In this document: piece after piece, positions 8,530 through 16,626 of the stretch
Layout of the letters: every line of letters begins with the position of its first letter
Position numbering within the stretch: position 1 is the first letter of the stretch
Assembly: GCF_023715145.1 (NCBI RefSeq)
Contig: NZ_JAMBNP010000014.1
Span: forward strand, 1-64,000
Reading direction: 5' to 3'
Length of the DNA stretch: 64,000 nt
Source of the DNA: Paenibacillus glycanilyticus
GTDB taxonomy: Bacteria > Bacillota > Bacilli > Paenibacillales > Paenibacillaceae
Made by a program: the position numbers and the translations under genes
Notes under the pieces: model-generated
Told to the model about the DNA's origin: nothing
Databases searched by the model: none
The model's input: only the letters and a program-made list of their open reading frames with translations

Positions 8530-9465
8530 CTATCTTATCCGATTATTCGACAAAATATAATCAAATCCGCCTGATAATAAAGTCCTTCTTGTATGCTCGA
8601 CTCTTTCGGTAAAGGAAGCTATACCTTCGTATATGGATTTGCTAAAAGAGTAGAGACGCTCTAAGTGGAGCGGGCTATTGTTAAGGAAGTCCAGAATATC
8701 CTTGCCACGGGCACAATATACTTTCATAAGACCACGGTCATAGATATGCGATTCTACTTCTTGTGAATTTAGCGCGATCTGGGTAGACGTCCGTTTGGAA
8801 CGGATTAAAGATAATAGGCAGTTATAGTTCCCTTCCCGAAGATCATCCTCCCAGTCGGCCAGATCGTCCGCCATCTGGAGGAGAACCAGACTGAAGTCGA
8901 CCCGTTCTTCCACCTGTAGGATAAGCTCTGGCCGGTCTGCCAGGAGAAGAACGCCGGTGCTTGCTAATTTAAGCGGTGAGGCTTTTTTGGCAACCTTCAC
9001 GATGTCCGTATTGAAATAATCATGCTTGTCTTCATGAACAACGGCAATCGCCCATTCATTCACATATTGCTGACGATAGCTCCAGAAAAGCGAGTCGGCA
9101 GCAAACAGCTCGCGAAGAATAACCTCCAGCTCGGAGTGGCATAAATGAGCTAGTGCAAGCTGCTCTTTCCAGGCAGCAGGCGTCTCGTCCATGACGTCGT
9201 CCTGCAGAAAGTAATAAAGCATGTTGAACACATTAGCCAATGAGAGCGCGCGGCATTGCCTGATCGGAATGGGGACAGCTTCATTAATCCAGTAGGGAAG
9301 CAAATAACAAATATAATTTTTGGAGCTTTCCCGTTCAAAGACGTCAAATTTGCGGAGATAAGCCAATCCGTTCTCATTAAACGGTTCAGGGAAATTGGAG
9401 ATTCGCCGTCTAGCTTCAGAAAAGACCAATTGCAATTCAGAGACATAAGGATCGAAATAATTCAT
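8530..9465 (-). CDS. class 1 isoprenoid biosynthesis fold enzyme (prenyltransferase/terpene synthase-like)
   Basis: 311 residues, almost entirely helical. Two aspartate-rich clusters sit where class 1 isoprenoid enzymes bind Mg-diphosphate: QDDVMDE (Asp89, Asp90, Asp93) and MADDLADWEDD (Asp200, Asp201, Asp204). Such enzymes use allylic diphosphates either for chain synthesis, cyclisation or transfer to an acceptor, and the sequence does not assign which. The gene is 24 bases downstream of a membrane protein gene and 75 bases upstream of the NHLP peptide gene, which suggests the peptide is its acceptor, as ComX is for ComQ. That link is inference. Confidence 0.7.
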   Translation of the reverse strand: MNYFDPYVSELQLVFSEARRRISNFPEPFNENGLAYLRKFDVFERESSKNYICYLLPYWINEAVPIPIRQCRALSLANVFNMLYYFLQDDVMDETPAAWKEQLALAHLCHSELEVILRELFAADSLFWSYRQQYVNEWAIAVVHEDKHDYFNTDIVKVAKKASPLKLASTGVLLLADRPELILQVEERVDFSLVLLQMADDLADWEDDLREGNYNCLLSLIRSKRTSTQIALNSQEVESHIYDRGLMKVYCARGKDILDFLNNSPLHLERLYSFSKSIYEGIASFTERVEHTRRTLLSGGFDYILSNNRIR

Positions 9466-9489
9466 CTGGAGGCTCCCCGTTTGTTCGCT

Positions 9490-10191
9490 CTATTCATCAC
9501 GCTTCACAATCTCCATCAAGGCAATAATCTTGACGGAGCTGAATTCCTCATCAGACAGTCGGGATAGAAGGGTATCTTTAATGGATTGTTTCTCTTCAGG
9601 CGTCAGGCCGTCCTTCGCTTTATCGGCTAAACCCGTCAATTCCTTCTTGGAGAACTTGCTGAGCAGCAGGCTGGCAGCTTCATCTTTATTCTTAACAATA
9701 AGCTGATCACCGGTAGCAGGCTTGTCCGTTGCTGGTTTAGATGCACCACCCTTATCCGTCGTTGAATCGGATTTAACCGGTTTATCCCCTGCCGCCGTAT
9801 GGTCTTTACTGCCGCCGTTGTTTGCATCAGCAGCGACTGAACCCTGAAGGGCTTCAACTGTTTTTTTATCGAAATATTTGGAGTTATCGGCAATGATCTG
9901 CTGAACGTCAGGATCCTTCTTAAGAGCTTCTACTTCATCCGTTGTCAGAATTTGATCTGCCATTTCGTTCATCATTTTATTGGATAAATAGTGGAACCCG
10001 ATCTTGTAGCCCGCAAAGCCTACGACACCAAGAATGACGAGGATAGTCAGCAGCTTGGTCCAAATGACTGTGTTTTTCTTGAGCGGTTTTCGGGAGCCTC
10101 CCGGATATTTGATCCAGGCTTGTCCGTCCTTGCTTTTGTACTTCTGAATACCCACGAGACGAAGGGGCGTATTCACCTTTTTGAATTCCAT
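9490..10191 (-). CDS. single-pass membrane protein of unknown function
   Basis: 233 residues: a basic cytoplasmic N-terminus of about 42 residues, one membrane span at 43-66, then an extracytoplasmic part with a low-complexity Ser/Thr/Lys/Asp/Gly linker (about 118-155) between two helical, charged segments. I do not recognise the family. AAAGGAGATTGC lies ahead of the ATG. As first gene of the three-gene minus-strand unit that leads to the isoprenoid enzyme and the NHLP peptide, it could serve sensing, processing or export, but nothing in it shows this. Confidence 0.6.
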   Translation of the reverse strand: MEFKKVNTPLRLVGIQKYKSKDGQAWIKYPGGSRKPLKKNTVIWTKLLTILVILGVVGFAGYKIGFHYLSNKMMNEMADQILTTDEVEALKKDPDVQQIIADNSKYFDKKTVEALQGSVAADANNGGSKDHTAAGDKPVKSDSTTDKGGASKPATDKPATGDQLIVKNKDEAASLLLSKFSKKELTGLADKAKDGLTPEEKQSIKDTLLSRLSDEEFSSVKIIALMEIVKRDE

Positions 10192-10198
10192 TTGTATC

Positions 10199-10258
10199 GC
10201 AATCTCCTTTGTATCCCAGCTGTAATGTGGCTTATTATACCATATAAAAGGAGATTGC
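10199..10258 (-). promoter_or_regulatory. extended -10 promoter flanked by a 12-bp inverted repeat
   Basis: On the minus strand TGGTATAAT (extended -10) lies about 40 bases ahead of the membrane protein gene. A perfect 12-bp inverted repeat (GCAATCTCCTTT at 10199-10210, AAAGGAGATTGC at 10247-10258) brackets it; one arm is the ribosome binding site itself. Confidence 0.5.
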
Positions 10259-10341
10259 TAGAAATCGCTCTAGTGCCAAATGCTTATCCTACTTGCCAAA
10301 AGGACTAGAAGAGCACTAATTTACACTTTGCTATCATTCTG

Positions 10342-10518
10342 TTAAGTTTTGGTTGAGAGATCCTTATAATTCCATTAAAATAGGAGAATGATTAAACAAT
10401 TTTCCAGAACAGGACCAAGGTCGTGGATAGGACTGTACCTCAGCAGGTTATGAAGCCATGGCTCCTGCATTAAAGTTAGATGAGTAGCGTTACTTCTTTA
10501 ATGTGGAGGTTATCAGGC
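10342..10518 (+). promoter_or_regulatory. promoter and structured leader of the papain-like hydrolase gene
   Basis: TTAAGT at 10342 and TATAAT at 10365 with a 17-base spacer begin a leader of about 140 bases. It can form GACC/GGTC, GCAGG/CCTGC (10443/10464) around AGCCATGGCT, and a perfect 8-bp CATTAAAG/CTTTAATG stem (10468/10496). The last ends directly before the GTGGAGG ribosome site. I could not match it to a riboswitch class I know. Confidence 0.5.
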
Positions 10519-11085
10519 ATGACAAGCGAGTTGGAGGTTTATGTAGTACTTACAGATACGGGAACGTTATTCACGAGAACGATTAAGTGGTTTACGAAAG
10601 ATCCGCTTAATCATGCGTCTATAGCGTTTGACAGCGGATTAAACGAGGTCTACAGCTTTGGCCGCAAAAATCCGCAGAATCCGTTCTTCGCGGGCTTCGT
10701 GAGGGAAAATATGCGCGGACAGCTGTTTGCCGAGGCTAATTGCGCCTTATACCGCTGCCGCGTACATCCTGGTGCTTATGCCAAAATGCGTAGTGTCATT
10801 GCCGAGATGGAACGAAACAGAGAGCAGTATCGTTACAACTTGATTGGAGTTATCGGGCTGTTGTTCAACACCCAGCTCATTAAGAGGGATTACGCTTACT
10901 TTTGTTCGGAATTTGTTGCAGCGGTATTCGAGAAGAGCGGCGTCCATCTTGTTAATAAGTCTTCCTTTCTCGTGACGCCGGGCGATCTGGAGAATACTCC
11001 AACGCTTGAGCTCATCTATGAGGGAAGGCTGCAGAACTTGTTAAATAATCGGATAGACGACGAAATAGGCAAGCGCCTTGCGTAA
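10519..11085 (+). CDS. permuted papain-like (YaeF/YiiX, C92-type) hydrolase
   Basis: 188 residues from the ATG 9-10 bases behind GGAGG; a longer frame starting 39 bases upstream lacks a site. The catalytic pair of the permuted NlpC/P60-like fold is visible: His32 in NHASIAFD and Cys129 in YFCSEFVA, in the reversed order (His before Cys) typical of this group. Members are predicted amidases or thioesterases acting on cell-wall peptides or lipids. There is no signal peptide, so it is probably cytoplasmic. A terminator hairpin overlaps its last codons. The gene is preceded by a structured leader. Confidence 0.75.
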   Translation: MTSELEVYVVLTDTGTLFTRTIKWFTKDPLNHASIAFDSGLNEVYSFGRKNPQNPFFAGFVRENMRGQLFAEANCALYRCRVHPGAYAKMRSVIAEMERNREQYRYNLIGVIGLLFNTQLIKRDYAYFCSEFVAAVFEKSGVHLVNKSSFLVTPGDLENTPTLELIYEGRLQNLLNNRIDDEIGKRLA

Positions 11086-11106
11086 CGACGCAAGGCGCTT
11101 GTTGTT
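11071..11106 (+). terminator. terminator overlapping the stop codon
   Basis: 13-bp perfect stem AAGCGCCTTGCGT/ACGCAAGGCGCTT with a four-base loop holding part of the TAA stop, followed by a T-rich tract. Confidence 0.85.
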
Positions 11107-11123
11107 TTATTTGCCGTTCACGC

Positions 11124-11996
11124 TTAACCGTTTACAGCCTCTCCGCCGTTTATGTGGAGGAATTGTCCGGTTACATAGCTGGAATCTTCGGAGGCCAGAT
11201 ATACATAAGCCGGAGCAAGCTCATAAGGCTGGCCGGCACGCTTCAGCGGCGTATCCGAACCAAAGGTGGATACCGACTGCTCATCGAAGGTGGACGGAAT
11301 AAGCGGTGTCCAGATCGGTCCCGGGGCAACGCCGTTTACGCGTATGCCGCGATCTGCCAGATTGGTTGCCAACGCTCTTGTAAAAGACACGATGGCGCCT
11401 TTGGTAGCGGAATAATCGATTAAGGTCGGGTTGCCCTTATAAGCCGTGATGGAAGCCGTATTAATGACGGTGGCGCCCTGCTTCAGATGGGGGAGAGCGG
11501 CTCTTGTCAGATGGAACATGCCAAATACATTAGTCCGGAATGTCTTCTCAAGCTGCTTGGCGGTAATATCTTCAAGCCGCTGCTGCACATGCTGCTCGGC
11601 GGCGTTATTGACGATAATATCTAGCTTGCCAAAGGACATGACCGTCTGTTCGACGGCATTGCGGCAGAATGCTTCATCTCCGATATCTCCGGGAATAAGA
11701 AGACAGCGTCTTCCGGCTTGCTCGATCTCTTGTTGAACAAGCTTTGCATCCTCATGCTCATTATAGTACACAATGCTGACGTCACAGCCTTCACGGGCGA
11801 AGGCAACTGCTACCGCCCGGCCAATACCGCTGTCTCCCCCGGTAACAATAGCTGCTTTGTTCGCCAGCTTGTTAGCCGCTTTATAATGATCGGTCTTATA
11901 GACCGGAAGCGGATTCATCTCAGATTCTATACCTGGCTGCTTATTCTGATGCTGCGGCGGGAAAACCACGCTTTTATTGCTTGACGATTGTGACAC
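11124..11996 (-). CDS. short-chain dehydrogenase/reductase (YhdF/YghA type)
   Basis: 290 residues with an N-terminal extension of about 45 residues before the SDR core, as in the YhdF-like glucose-dehydrogenase-related stress proteins. The cofactor motif TGGDSGIG is at 52-59, NNAA at 130-133, and the catalytic Ser182, Tyr195 and Lys199 are present. The end (YVTGQFLHINGG) is typical of classical SDRs. GTG start behind AAAGGAGG. Substrate not deducible; in Bacillus, relatives are general-stress proteins. Confidence 0.88.
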   Translation of the reverse strand: MSQSSSNKSVVFPPQHQNKQPGIESEMNPLPVYKTDHYKAANKLANKAAIVTGGDSGIGRAVAVAFAREGCDVSIVYYNEHEDAKLVQQEIEQAGRRCLLIPGDIGDEAFCRNAVEQTVMSFGKLDIIVNNAAEQHVQQRLEDITAKQLEKTFRTNVFGMFHLTRAALPHLKQGATVINTASITAYKGNPTLIDYSATKGAIVSFTRALATNLADRGIRVNGVAPGPIWTPLIPSTFDEQSVSTFGSDTPLKRAGQPYELAPAYVYLASEDSSYVTGQFLHINGGEAVNG

Positions 11997-12154
11997 TGGG
12001 CAAAGCCTCCTTTTTTGGATATCCGTTCTTCTATTAGTGTGGGATGTTGGGAGGTCTGCTATACACTATGCATGAGCGGAGAGGGTGGTTTAGGCGAATG
12101 CCTGACCGTAGGCGAGGAGTAGCTTGTGAAAAGGTTTAGGAGTTAAAAATCTAA

Positions 12155-12183
12155 TTGACAATGATTATCATTATGAATATACT
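12155..12183 (+). promoter_or_regulatory. efe promoter with overlapping Fur box
   Basis: Consensus TTGACA (12155) and TATACT (12178) with a 17-base spacer. A 19-base sequence at 12157-12175 (GACAATGATTATCATTATG) fits the Fur-box consensus and covers the -35 and spacer. Fur with ferrous iron should therefore block transcription of the efe operon directly. Confidence 0.9.
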
Positions 12184-12238
12184 CATTGGTAGTTCATTAT
12201 CGAATTACATATTAACTGGATAAGGGGTTAACTATTCA

Positions 12239-13093
12239 ATGAAAATCAAATTAGCTGCAGTTGCACTGGCAAGCGCGGTCGTATTTGCAGGCTGCGGCTC
12301 TAACAATAATGAAGCAGATAACGCGAAAGAGGCTTCGGCCAATGCGGAACAACAAGTCTCGAAGGTAGAGAATTGGGATGAGATTACGGGACAATACCGC
12401 CAATTCGCCCTGGATCAGACCGACATGCTGGTGGCGGAGACCGATAAATTTGTTCAGGCCGTAAAATCAGGCAAGGTAGAAGAGGCGAAATCGCTGTATG
12501 CGCCAACGCGCATGTATTACGAGAGAATTGAACCAATCGCGGAAGCACTTGGGGATCTGGATCCGAACATCGATGCCCGCGAGAATGATGTGGAGGAGAA
12601 GGACTGGCGCGGCTTCCACCGCATCGAGCAAGCCCTCTGGGTGAATAACACGACAGCCGGAGCAGAGGATTACGCTTCTCAGCTTCTGGATGATACGAAG
12701 ACGCTGCGCGCTTTAATTGAAACGGTTGAGGTAGAACCAAGCCTTCTCGTTACTGGTGCGGTGGAGCTGCTAAACGAAGTGTCCTCCTCCAAAGTAACGG
12801 GCGAGGAGGAGCGTTACTCGCATACGGACTTGTATGATTTCGCCGCAAACGTGGAAGGCGCGAAGAAAATCTACGAGCTGCTGAAGGCCGAGCTGAACAA
12901 ACAGGACGCTGACCTGGAAGCGCAAATCGGCACAAGCTTTGACAATCTGGATCAAGCGCTCGCAGCCTACAAAAGCGGAGACGGATATGTGTCTTACCTT
13001 GATCTGAAAGAGGAAGATACGAAGAAGCTCAGCCAGCTGCTTGACGCATTAGCTGAACCATTGTCGCAAATGGGAACAATTCTGGGAGCTTAA
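12239..13093 (+). CDS. efeO: EfeO-like iron uptake lipoprotein (M75/imelysin domain)
   Basis: 284 residues. A lipoprotein signal ends in FAGC (Cys19), so the protein is anchored outside the membrane. The remainder is the helical M75/imelysin-like domain with its conserved HRIEQALW segment near residue 124. EfeO binds iron for the EfeUOB ferrous/ferric importer. It is the first gene of a three-gene operon, directly behind a Fur-controlled promoter; efeB starts four bases after its stop. Confidence 0.93.
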   Translation: MKIKLAAVALASAVVFAGCGSNNNEADNAKEASANAEQQVSKVENWDEITGQYRQFALDQTDMLVAETDKFVQAVKSGKVEEAKSLYAPTRMYYERIEPIAEALGDLDPNIDARENDVEEKDWRGFHRIEQALWVNNTTAGAEDYASQLLDDTKTLRALIETVEVEPSLLVTGAVELLNEVSSSKVTGEEERYSHTDLYDFAANVEGAKKIYELLKAELNKQDADLEAQIGTSFDNLDQALAAYKSGDGYVSYLDLKEEDTKKLSQLLDALAEPLSQMGTILGA

Positions 13094-13097
13094 CAAT

Positions 13098-14390
13098 ATG
13101 ACGACCGACAAAACTAATAAGAATGCTGGAGACAGCATATTGGAGAAACCGATCAGCCGCAGAGATATTTTGCGGTTGGCTGGTGTTGGGGGCGCCGGGC
13201 TATTGCTTGGCGCTTCAGGCGTTGGGGCAATATTCGGCACAAAAGGCATGAGCGTATCAGGTACAGCCAAGCAGGATAACGAGGCAGACAGGATTGAATT
13301 CTACGGCAAGCACCAGGCCGGAATTACGACTCCCGCACAAGACTTCTTAATGTTTGCGGCCTTTGACCTGACGACCGAATCCGCAGATGAGGTGCGTAAG
13401 CTGTTCAAGGCCTGGACCGAGGCTTCCGCTGCGATGGCAAGGGGCGATATGATTGGCGAGAATAACGGAAATCAGAATCTGCCTCCATCGGATACAGGAG
13501 AGGCAGCGGGGCTTAATCCTTCGAAAACAACCTTAACGTTTGGGGTTGGTCCATCCTTTTTTGATTCGAGATTTGGGCTTGCCTCCAAGCGGCCTGCTGC
13601 GCTTGCCGACCTGCCGGCCTTTGGCGGTGACGAGCTGAGGGAGGAATGGAGCGGCGGCGACATTGGCGTGCAGGTGAACGCGAACGATATGCAGATTGCC
13701 TTCCATGCGATCCGCAATCTGGCCCGCATCGCAAGAGGCAAGGCTGTGCTGCGCTGGACGCAGGAGGGCTTTCAACGTACCGGAGGCGCGGATCCAACGG
13801 GGGCAACCCCCCGCAATCTGATGGGCTTTAAGGACGGTACCGGTAATCCGGATGTGAACGACGATGCCTTGATGAATGAGGTTGTATGGGCGCAGGCCGG
13901 GGACGGTACGCCATGGATGACAGGCGGCAGTTATATGGTTGTGAGACGTATCCGGATTCGAGTAGAGGTATGGGACCGCTCAACATTGGGCGATCAGGAA
14001 GCTACGTTTGGACGTCATCGCGATAGCGGCGCGCCGATAGGATCCAAGAAGGAATTTGATCCGGTGGAGCTGGGCAAGAAGGATGAGAAGGGCAAGCCTC
14101 TCATCCCCGTAAATTCGCATGTCGCGCTGGCGCGGGGAGACGGCAAGATCAAGATTTTACGCCGATCGTACTCTTACTCCAGCGGCATGGATAACCGCAC
14201 CGGACAATTTGATGCTGGTCTCTTATTTATTTGTTATAATCGCGACACGAGAAAGCAGTTTATTCCGATGCAGCAAAAGCTTGGGCAAATGGATGCCCTT
14301 AACGAATATATTGTCCATAACGGCAGTGCCGTATTTGCTTGTTTCCCTGGCGTACGCGAAGGCGGCTATATCGGCGATACGTTATTGTAG
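13098..14390 (+). CDS. efeB: EfeB, Tat-exported DyP-type heme peroxidase
   Basis: 430 residues. The N-terminus carries a twin-arginine signal (ISRRDILRL, Arg21-Arg22, followed by a hydrophobic stretch), so it should be exported folded by TatA/TatC, whose genes lie at 57.3-58.4 kb. The DyP fingerprint GFKDG is at 243-247 with its catalytic Asp, and the proximal heme ligand is likely His307 in FGRHRDSG. EfeB oxidises ferrous iron or handles heme iron for uptake through EfeU. It sits between efeO and efeU. Confidence 0.93.
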   Translation: MTTDKTNKNAGDSILEKPISRRDILRLAGVGGAGLLLGASGVGAIFGTKGMSVSGTAKQDNEADRIEFYGKHQAGITTPAQDFLMFAAFDLTTESADEVRKLFKAWTEASAAMARGDMIGENNGNQNLPPSDTGEAAGLNPSKTTLTFGVGPSFFDSRFGLASKRPAALADLPAFGGDELREEWSGGDIGVQVNANDMQIAFHAIRNLARIARGKAVLRWTQEGFQRTGGADPTGATPRNLMGFKDGTGNPDVNDDALMNEVVWAQAGDGTPWMTGGSYMVVRRIRIRVEVWDRSTLGDQEATFGRHRDSGAPIGSKKEFDPVELGKKDEKGKPLIPVNSHVALARGDGKIKILRRSYSYSSGMDNRTGQFDAGLLFICYNRDTRKQFIPMQQKLGQMDALNEYIVHNGSAVFACFPGVREGGYIGDTLL

Positions 14391-14411
14391 GCGGAAGGGA
14401 GACAATTAATA

Positions 14412-16244
14412 ATGACCGGACAACATCAACCTCAAGCGTATTTCTCCCGGTTCCTGCTGCTTCTTGTCGCTGTCCTCTTGTGGACCGGAATGATAAGCTC
14501 TGCCTCCGCGATAGGCTTCAGCCCAAGTGCTTATGCCGCGGAAGGTCAGTCGACCGAACAGCTCGATAAGCTGCTTCCGCTGGTTGGCGGGGCTCTGGCG
14601 GCTGCCGGCGAAGGAGACTGGCAGGATGCCAAGGATCATATCAAGCAGGCTAACGAGAGCTGGGAACAGTTAAAAACAGGCGCAAAGGCGAGTGCTGCCG
14701 ATGTCTCCTCGGCGCTTGCGCATGCGACGGAAGCCCTTGATCAAGCGGCAGCTAAGCCGGAAGAGGCCAAGGCGGCTTTATCCGCTTTGGCCAAAGCGAT
14801 TAATACGTTCGTAAAGAGCGAGAAGGCGGCGGAAGAGCCGGCGTTATCGGGGAAGGAGGCGGCAGCGAGCCTGCTGCCGCTGGCGGAGAAGCTGCTTGGC
14901 AGCATTCAAGCCGGGCAATGGGAGCAGGCAAATGCCGCCTACAAGCAGATCAATGACAGCTGGCCGCCGATTGAGCAATCGATCCGCGGCGAGAATTTCA
15001 CCGTCTATGGGAAGCTGGAGACGAGCATGAGCATGATTCGAATCGCACTCCAGGCGGAACCGCCTCGGGAAGAAGATGCCCAGTCAAATGCGTCTGCCCT
15101 AATCACCCTTATTAATGATTATAAAGACGGGAAAATCTCGGCGGAACCAAGCAAGGCGTCAGAGGAACTATCAATAGGGGATCTGGTCGATAAGCTGAAT
15201 CAGGCATCGCAGGACATTAAAGCGGGTCATTATGAGGAAGCGGACGGTCAGATGCAGTCGTTTATCAGCAGCTGGCCTTCCGTGGAAGGTCAAGTGCAGA
15301 TTCGTTCTGCGGCGGCCTATCAGGACATAGAAATCAAGATGACGGATGTATCCAAATATCTGCTAGCGGCAACGCCTTCACCGGATAAAGCGGAAGCGGT
15401 TATCGAGCAAATCCGAGGCCAGCTGACGCCAATGATGTCGGAAGCGAAATATACGGCCTGGGATGCGGGGATGATTTTGCTGCGGGAAGGGCTTGAAGCC
15501 ATTCTCGTGCTGGCGGCTCTGCTTGCTTATCTGAAGCGTACGAACAATCAGTCCAAAAATATCTGGGTATGGTCTGGCGTATGGACGGGGCTGCTTCTCA
15601 GCGTGGCTCTAGCCGTTCTATTAACAACGTTCATAGCGGAAGCCACGGCGGGCAGCGCCCGGGAAGCGATGGAAGGAATAACGGGATTGGTATCCGTGCT
15701 GCTAATGCTCTCGGTTGGTAACTGGCTGCACAAGAAATCCAATCTGCAGGCATGGAACCAATATATTGATGACCGCATGGGCAGCGCGCTGGCGAAGGGG
15801 AGCTTATGGTCGCTGTTTATCGTCTCGGGTCTCGCGATTTTGCGGGAAGGGGCGGAGACGACGATTTTTTATATCGGGATGGCGGGTTCCATCGAGCCTG
15901 TTCAATTGATACTCGGAATTGGAGTGACGTTCCTCCTTCTGCTCATGATCGGCTTTGCGATTATCCGATTCAGCGCGAGGCTGCCCATCCGGCCGTTCTT
16001 CCTTGCGGCTTCGGCTTTAATCTATTACCTGGTTGTCCGATTCCTTGGCGAAAGCATTCATTCGCTTCAGGTGGCCTCATGGCTTCCGGCACATTCCTCG
16101 GAATCGCTCGCAACCTTAAGTTTTCTTGGGGTGTACCCGACTTGGGAGACGACAATTCCGCAACTTGTGGTGCTGGCCGTCATCCTGACGAGAATCGGAT
16201 TCGTACAACTTCGCAAACTCCAGGCGAAGGGGCTTGCCGATTGA
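14412..16244 (+). CDS. efeU: EfeU, FTR1-family iron permease with large extracellular N-terminal domain
   Basis: 610 residues, about twice the length of a minimal FTR1 permease. A signal sequence and about 340 residues of repeated helical extracellular segments (QDAKDHIKQANESW-like units near 75, 175 and 280) precede the membrane part. The permease holds both iron-binding REGxE motifs, REGLE near 356 and REGAE near 476, within seven or so spans. The N-terminal fusion is usual in Bacilli. Third and last gene of the Fur-controlled efe operon; order efeO-efeB-efeU differs from efeU-efeO-efeB in B. subtilis. Confidence 0.93.
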   Translation: MTGQHQPQAYFSRFLLLLVAVLLWTGMISSASAIGFSPSAYAAEGQSTEQLDKLLPLVGGALAAAGEGDWQDAKDHIKQANESWEQLKTGAKASAADVSSALAHATEALDQAAAKPEEAKAALSALAKAINTFVKSEKAAEEPALSGKEAAASLLPLAEKLLGSIQAGQWEQANAAYKQINDSWPPIEQSIRGENFTVYGKLETSMSMIRIALQAEPPREEDAQSNASALITLINDYKDGKISAEPSKASEELSIGDLVDKLNQASQDIKAGHYEEADGQMQSFISSWPSVEGQVQIRSAAAYQDIEIKMTDVSKYLLAATPSPDKAEAVIEQIRGQLTPMMSEAKYTAWDAGMILLREGLEAILVLAALLAYLKRTNNQSKNIWVWSGVWTGLLLSVALAVLLTTFIAEATAGSAREAMEGITGLVSVLLMLSVGNWLHKKSNLQAWNQYIDDRMGSALAKGSLWSLFIVSGLAILREGAETTIFYIGMAGSIEPVQLILGIGVTFLLLLMIGFAIIRFSARLPIRPFFLAASALIYYLVVRFLGESIHSLQVASWLPAHSSESLATLSFLGVYPTWETTIPQLVVLAVILTRIGFVQLRKLQAKGLAD

Positions 16245-16287
16245 CGCGTCACTTGATATGCTGTTTACATTAAAGCGAGGTGATCAT

Positions 16288-16500
16288 ATGTCCGCCAATG
16301 AACATAATGAGGCTCAAGCTGAGGTGCAAGAGCAAGCAAAGCCGCTTACACAAGCTGAGCGCGCGAAGCAGCTTCTTGCTCAGAAGAAGCAAGGGCAAAA
16401 CGGAGCAGCCGGTCTGAAGCATCAATCGACTGCTACGCAGGCTATGAAGAGCCAGAATACAAAGAAAGTAAACAACCAACGTAAAAAAATGGGCGTTTAA
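16288..16500 (+). CDS. small basic, glutamine/lysine-rich protein of unknown function
   Basis: 70 residues from an ATG with AGGTGAT seven bases upstream. The protein is hydrophilic (repeated KQ/QK, final NNQRKKMGV), with no membrane segment or known motif. It is followed by its own terminator. Low complexity makes homology hard to judge; good ribosome site and position support it being real. Confidence 0.55.
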   Translation: MSANEHNEAQAEVQEQAKPLTQAERAKQLLAQKKQGQNGAAGLKHQSTATQAMKSQNTKKVNNQRKKMGV

Positions 16501-16513
16501 TGAAAACATGCAG

Positions 16514-16563
16514 GGGCTGTCTTTAACTAGTCTGTTCAGGACTAGATAGGGGCAGCCTTTTTT
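16514..16563 (+). terminator. rho-independent terminator
   Basis: Outer GGCTG/CAGCC and inner CTAGTC/GACTAG pairings followed by T6. Confidence 0.8.
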
Positions 16564-16626
16564 CATAGGAAGTATAAATGCCTCTTCTTTGTCTCATCCT
16601 TGGAATAGAGAAGAGGAGGAGTTTCC

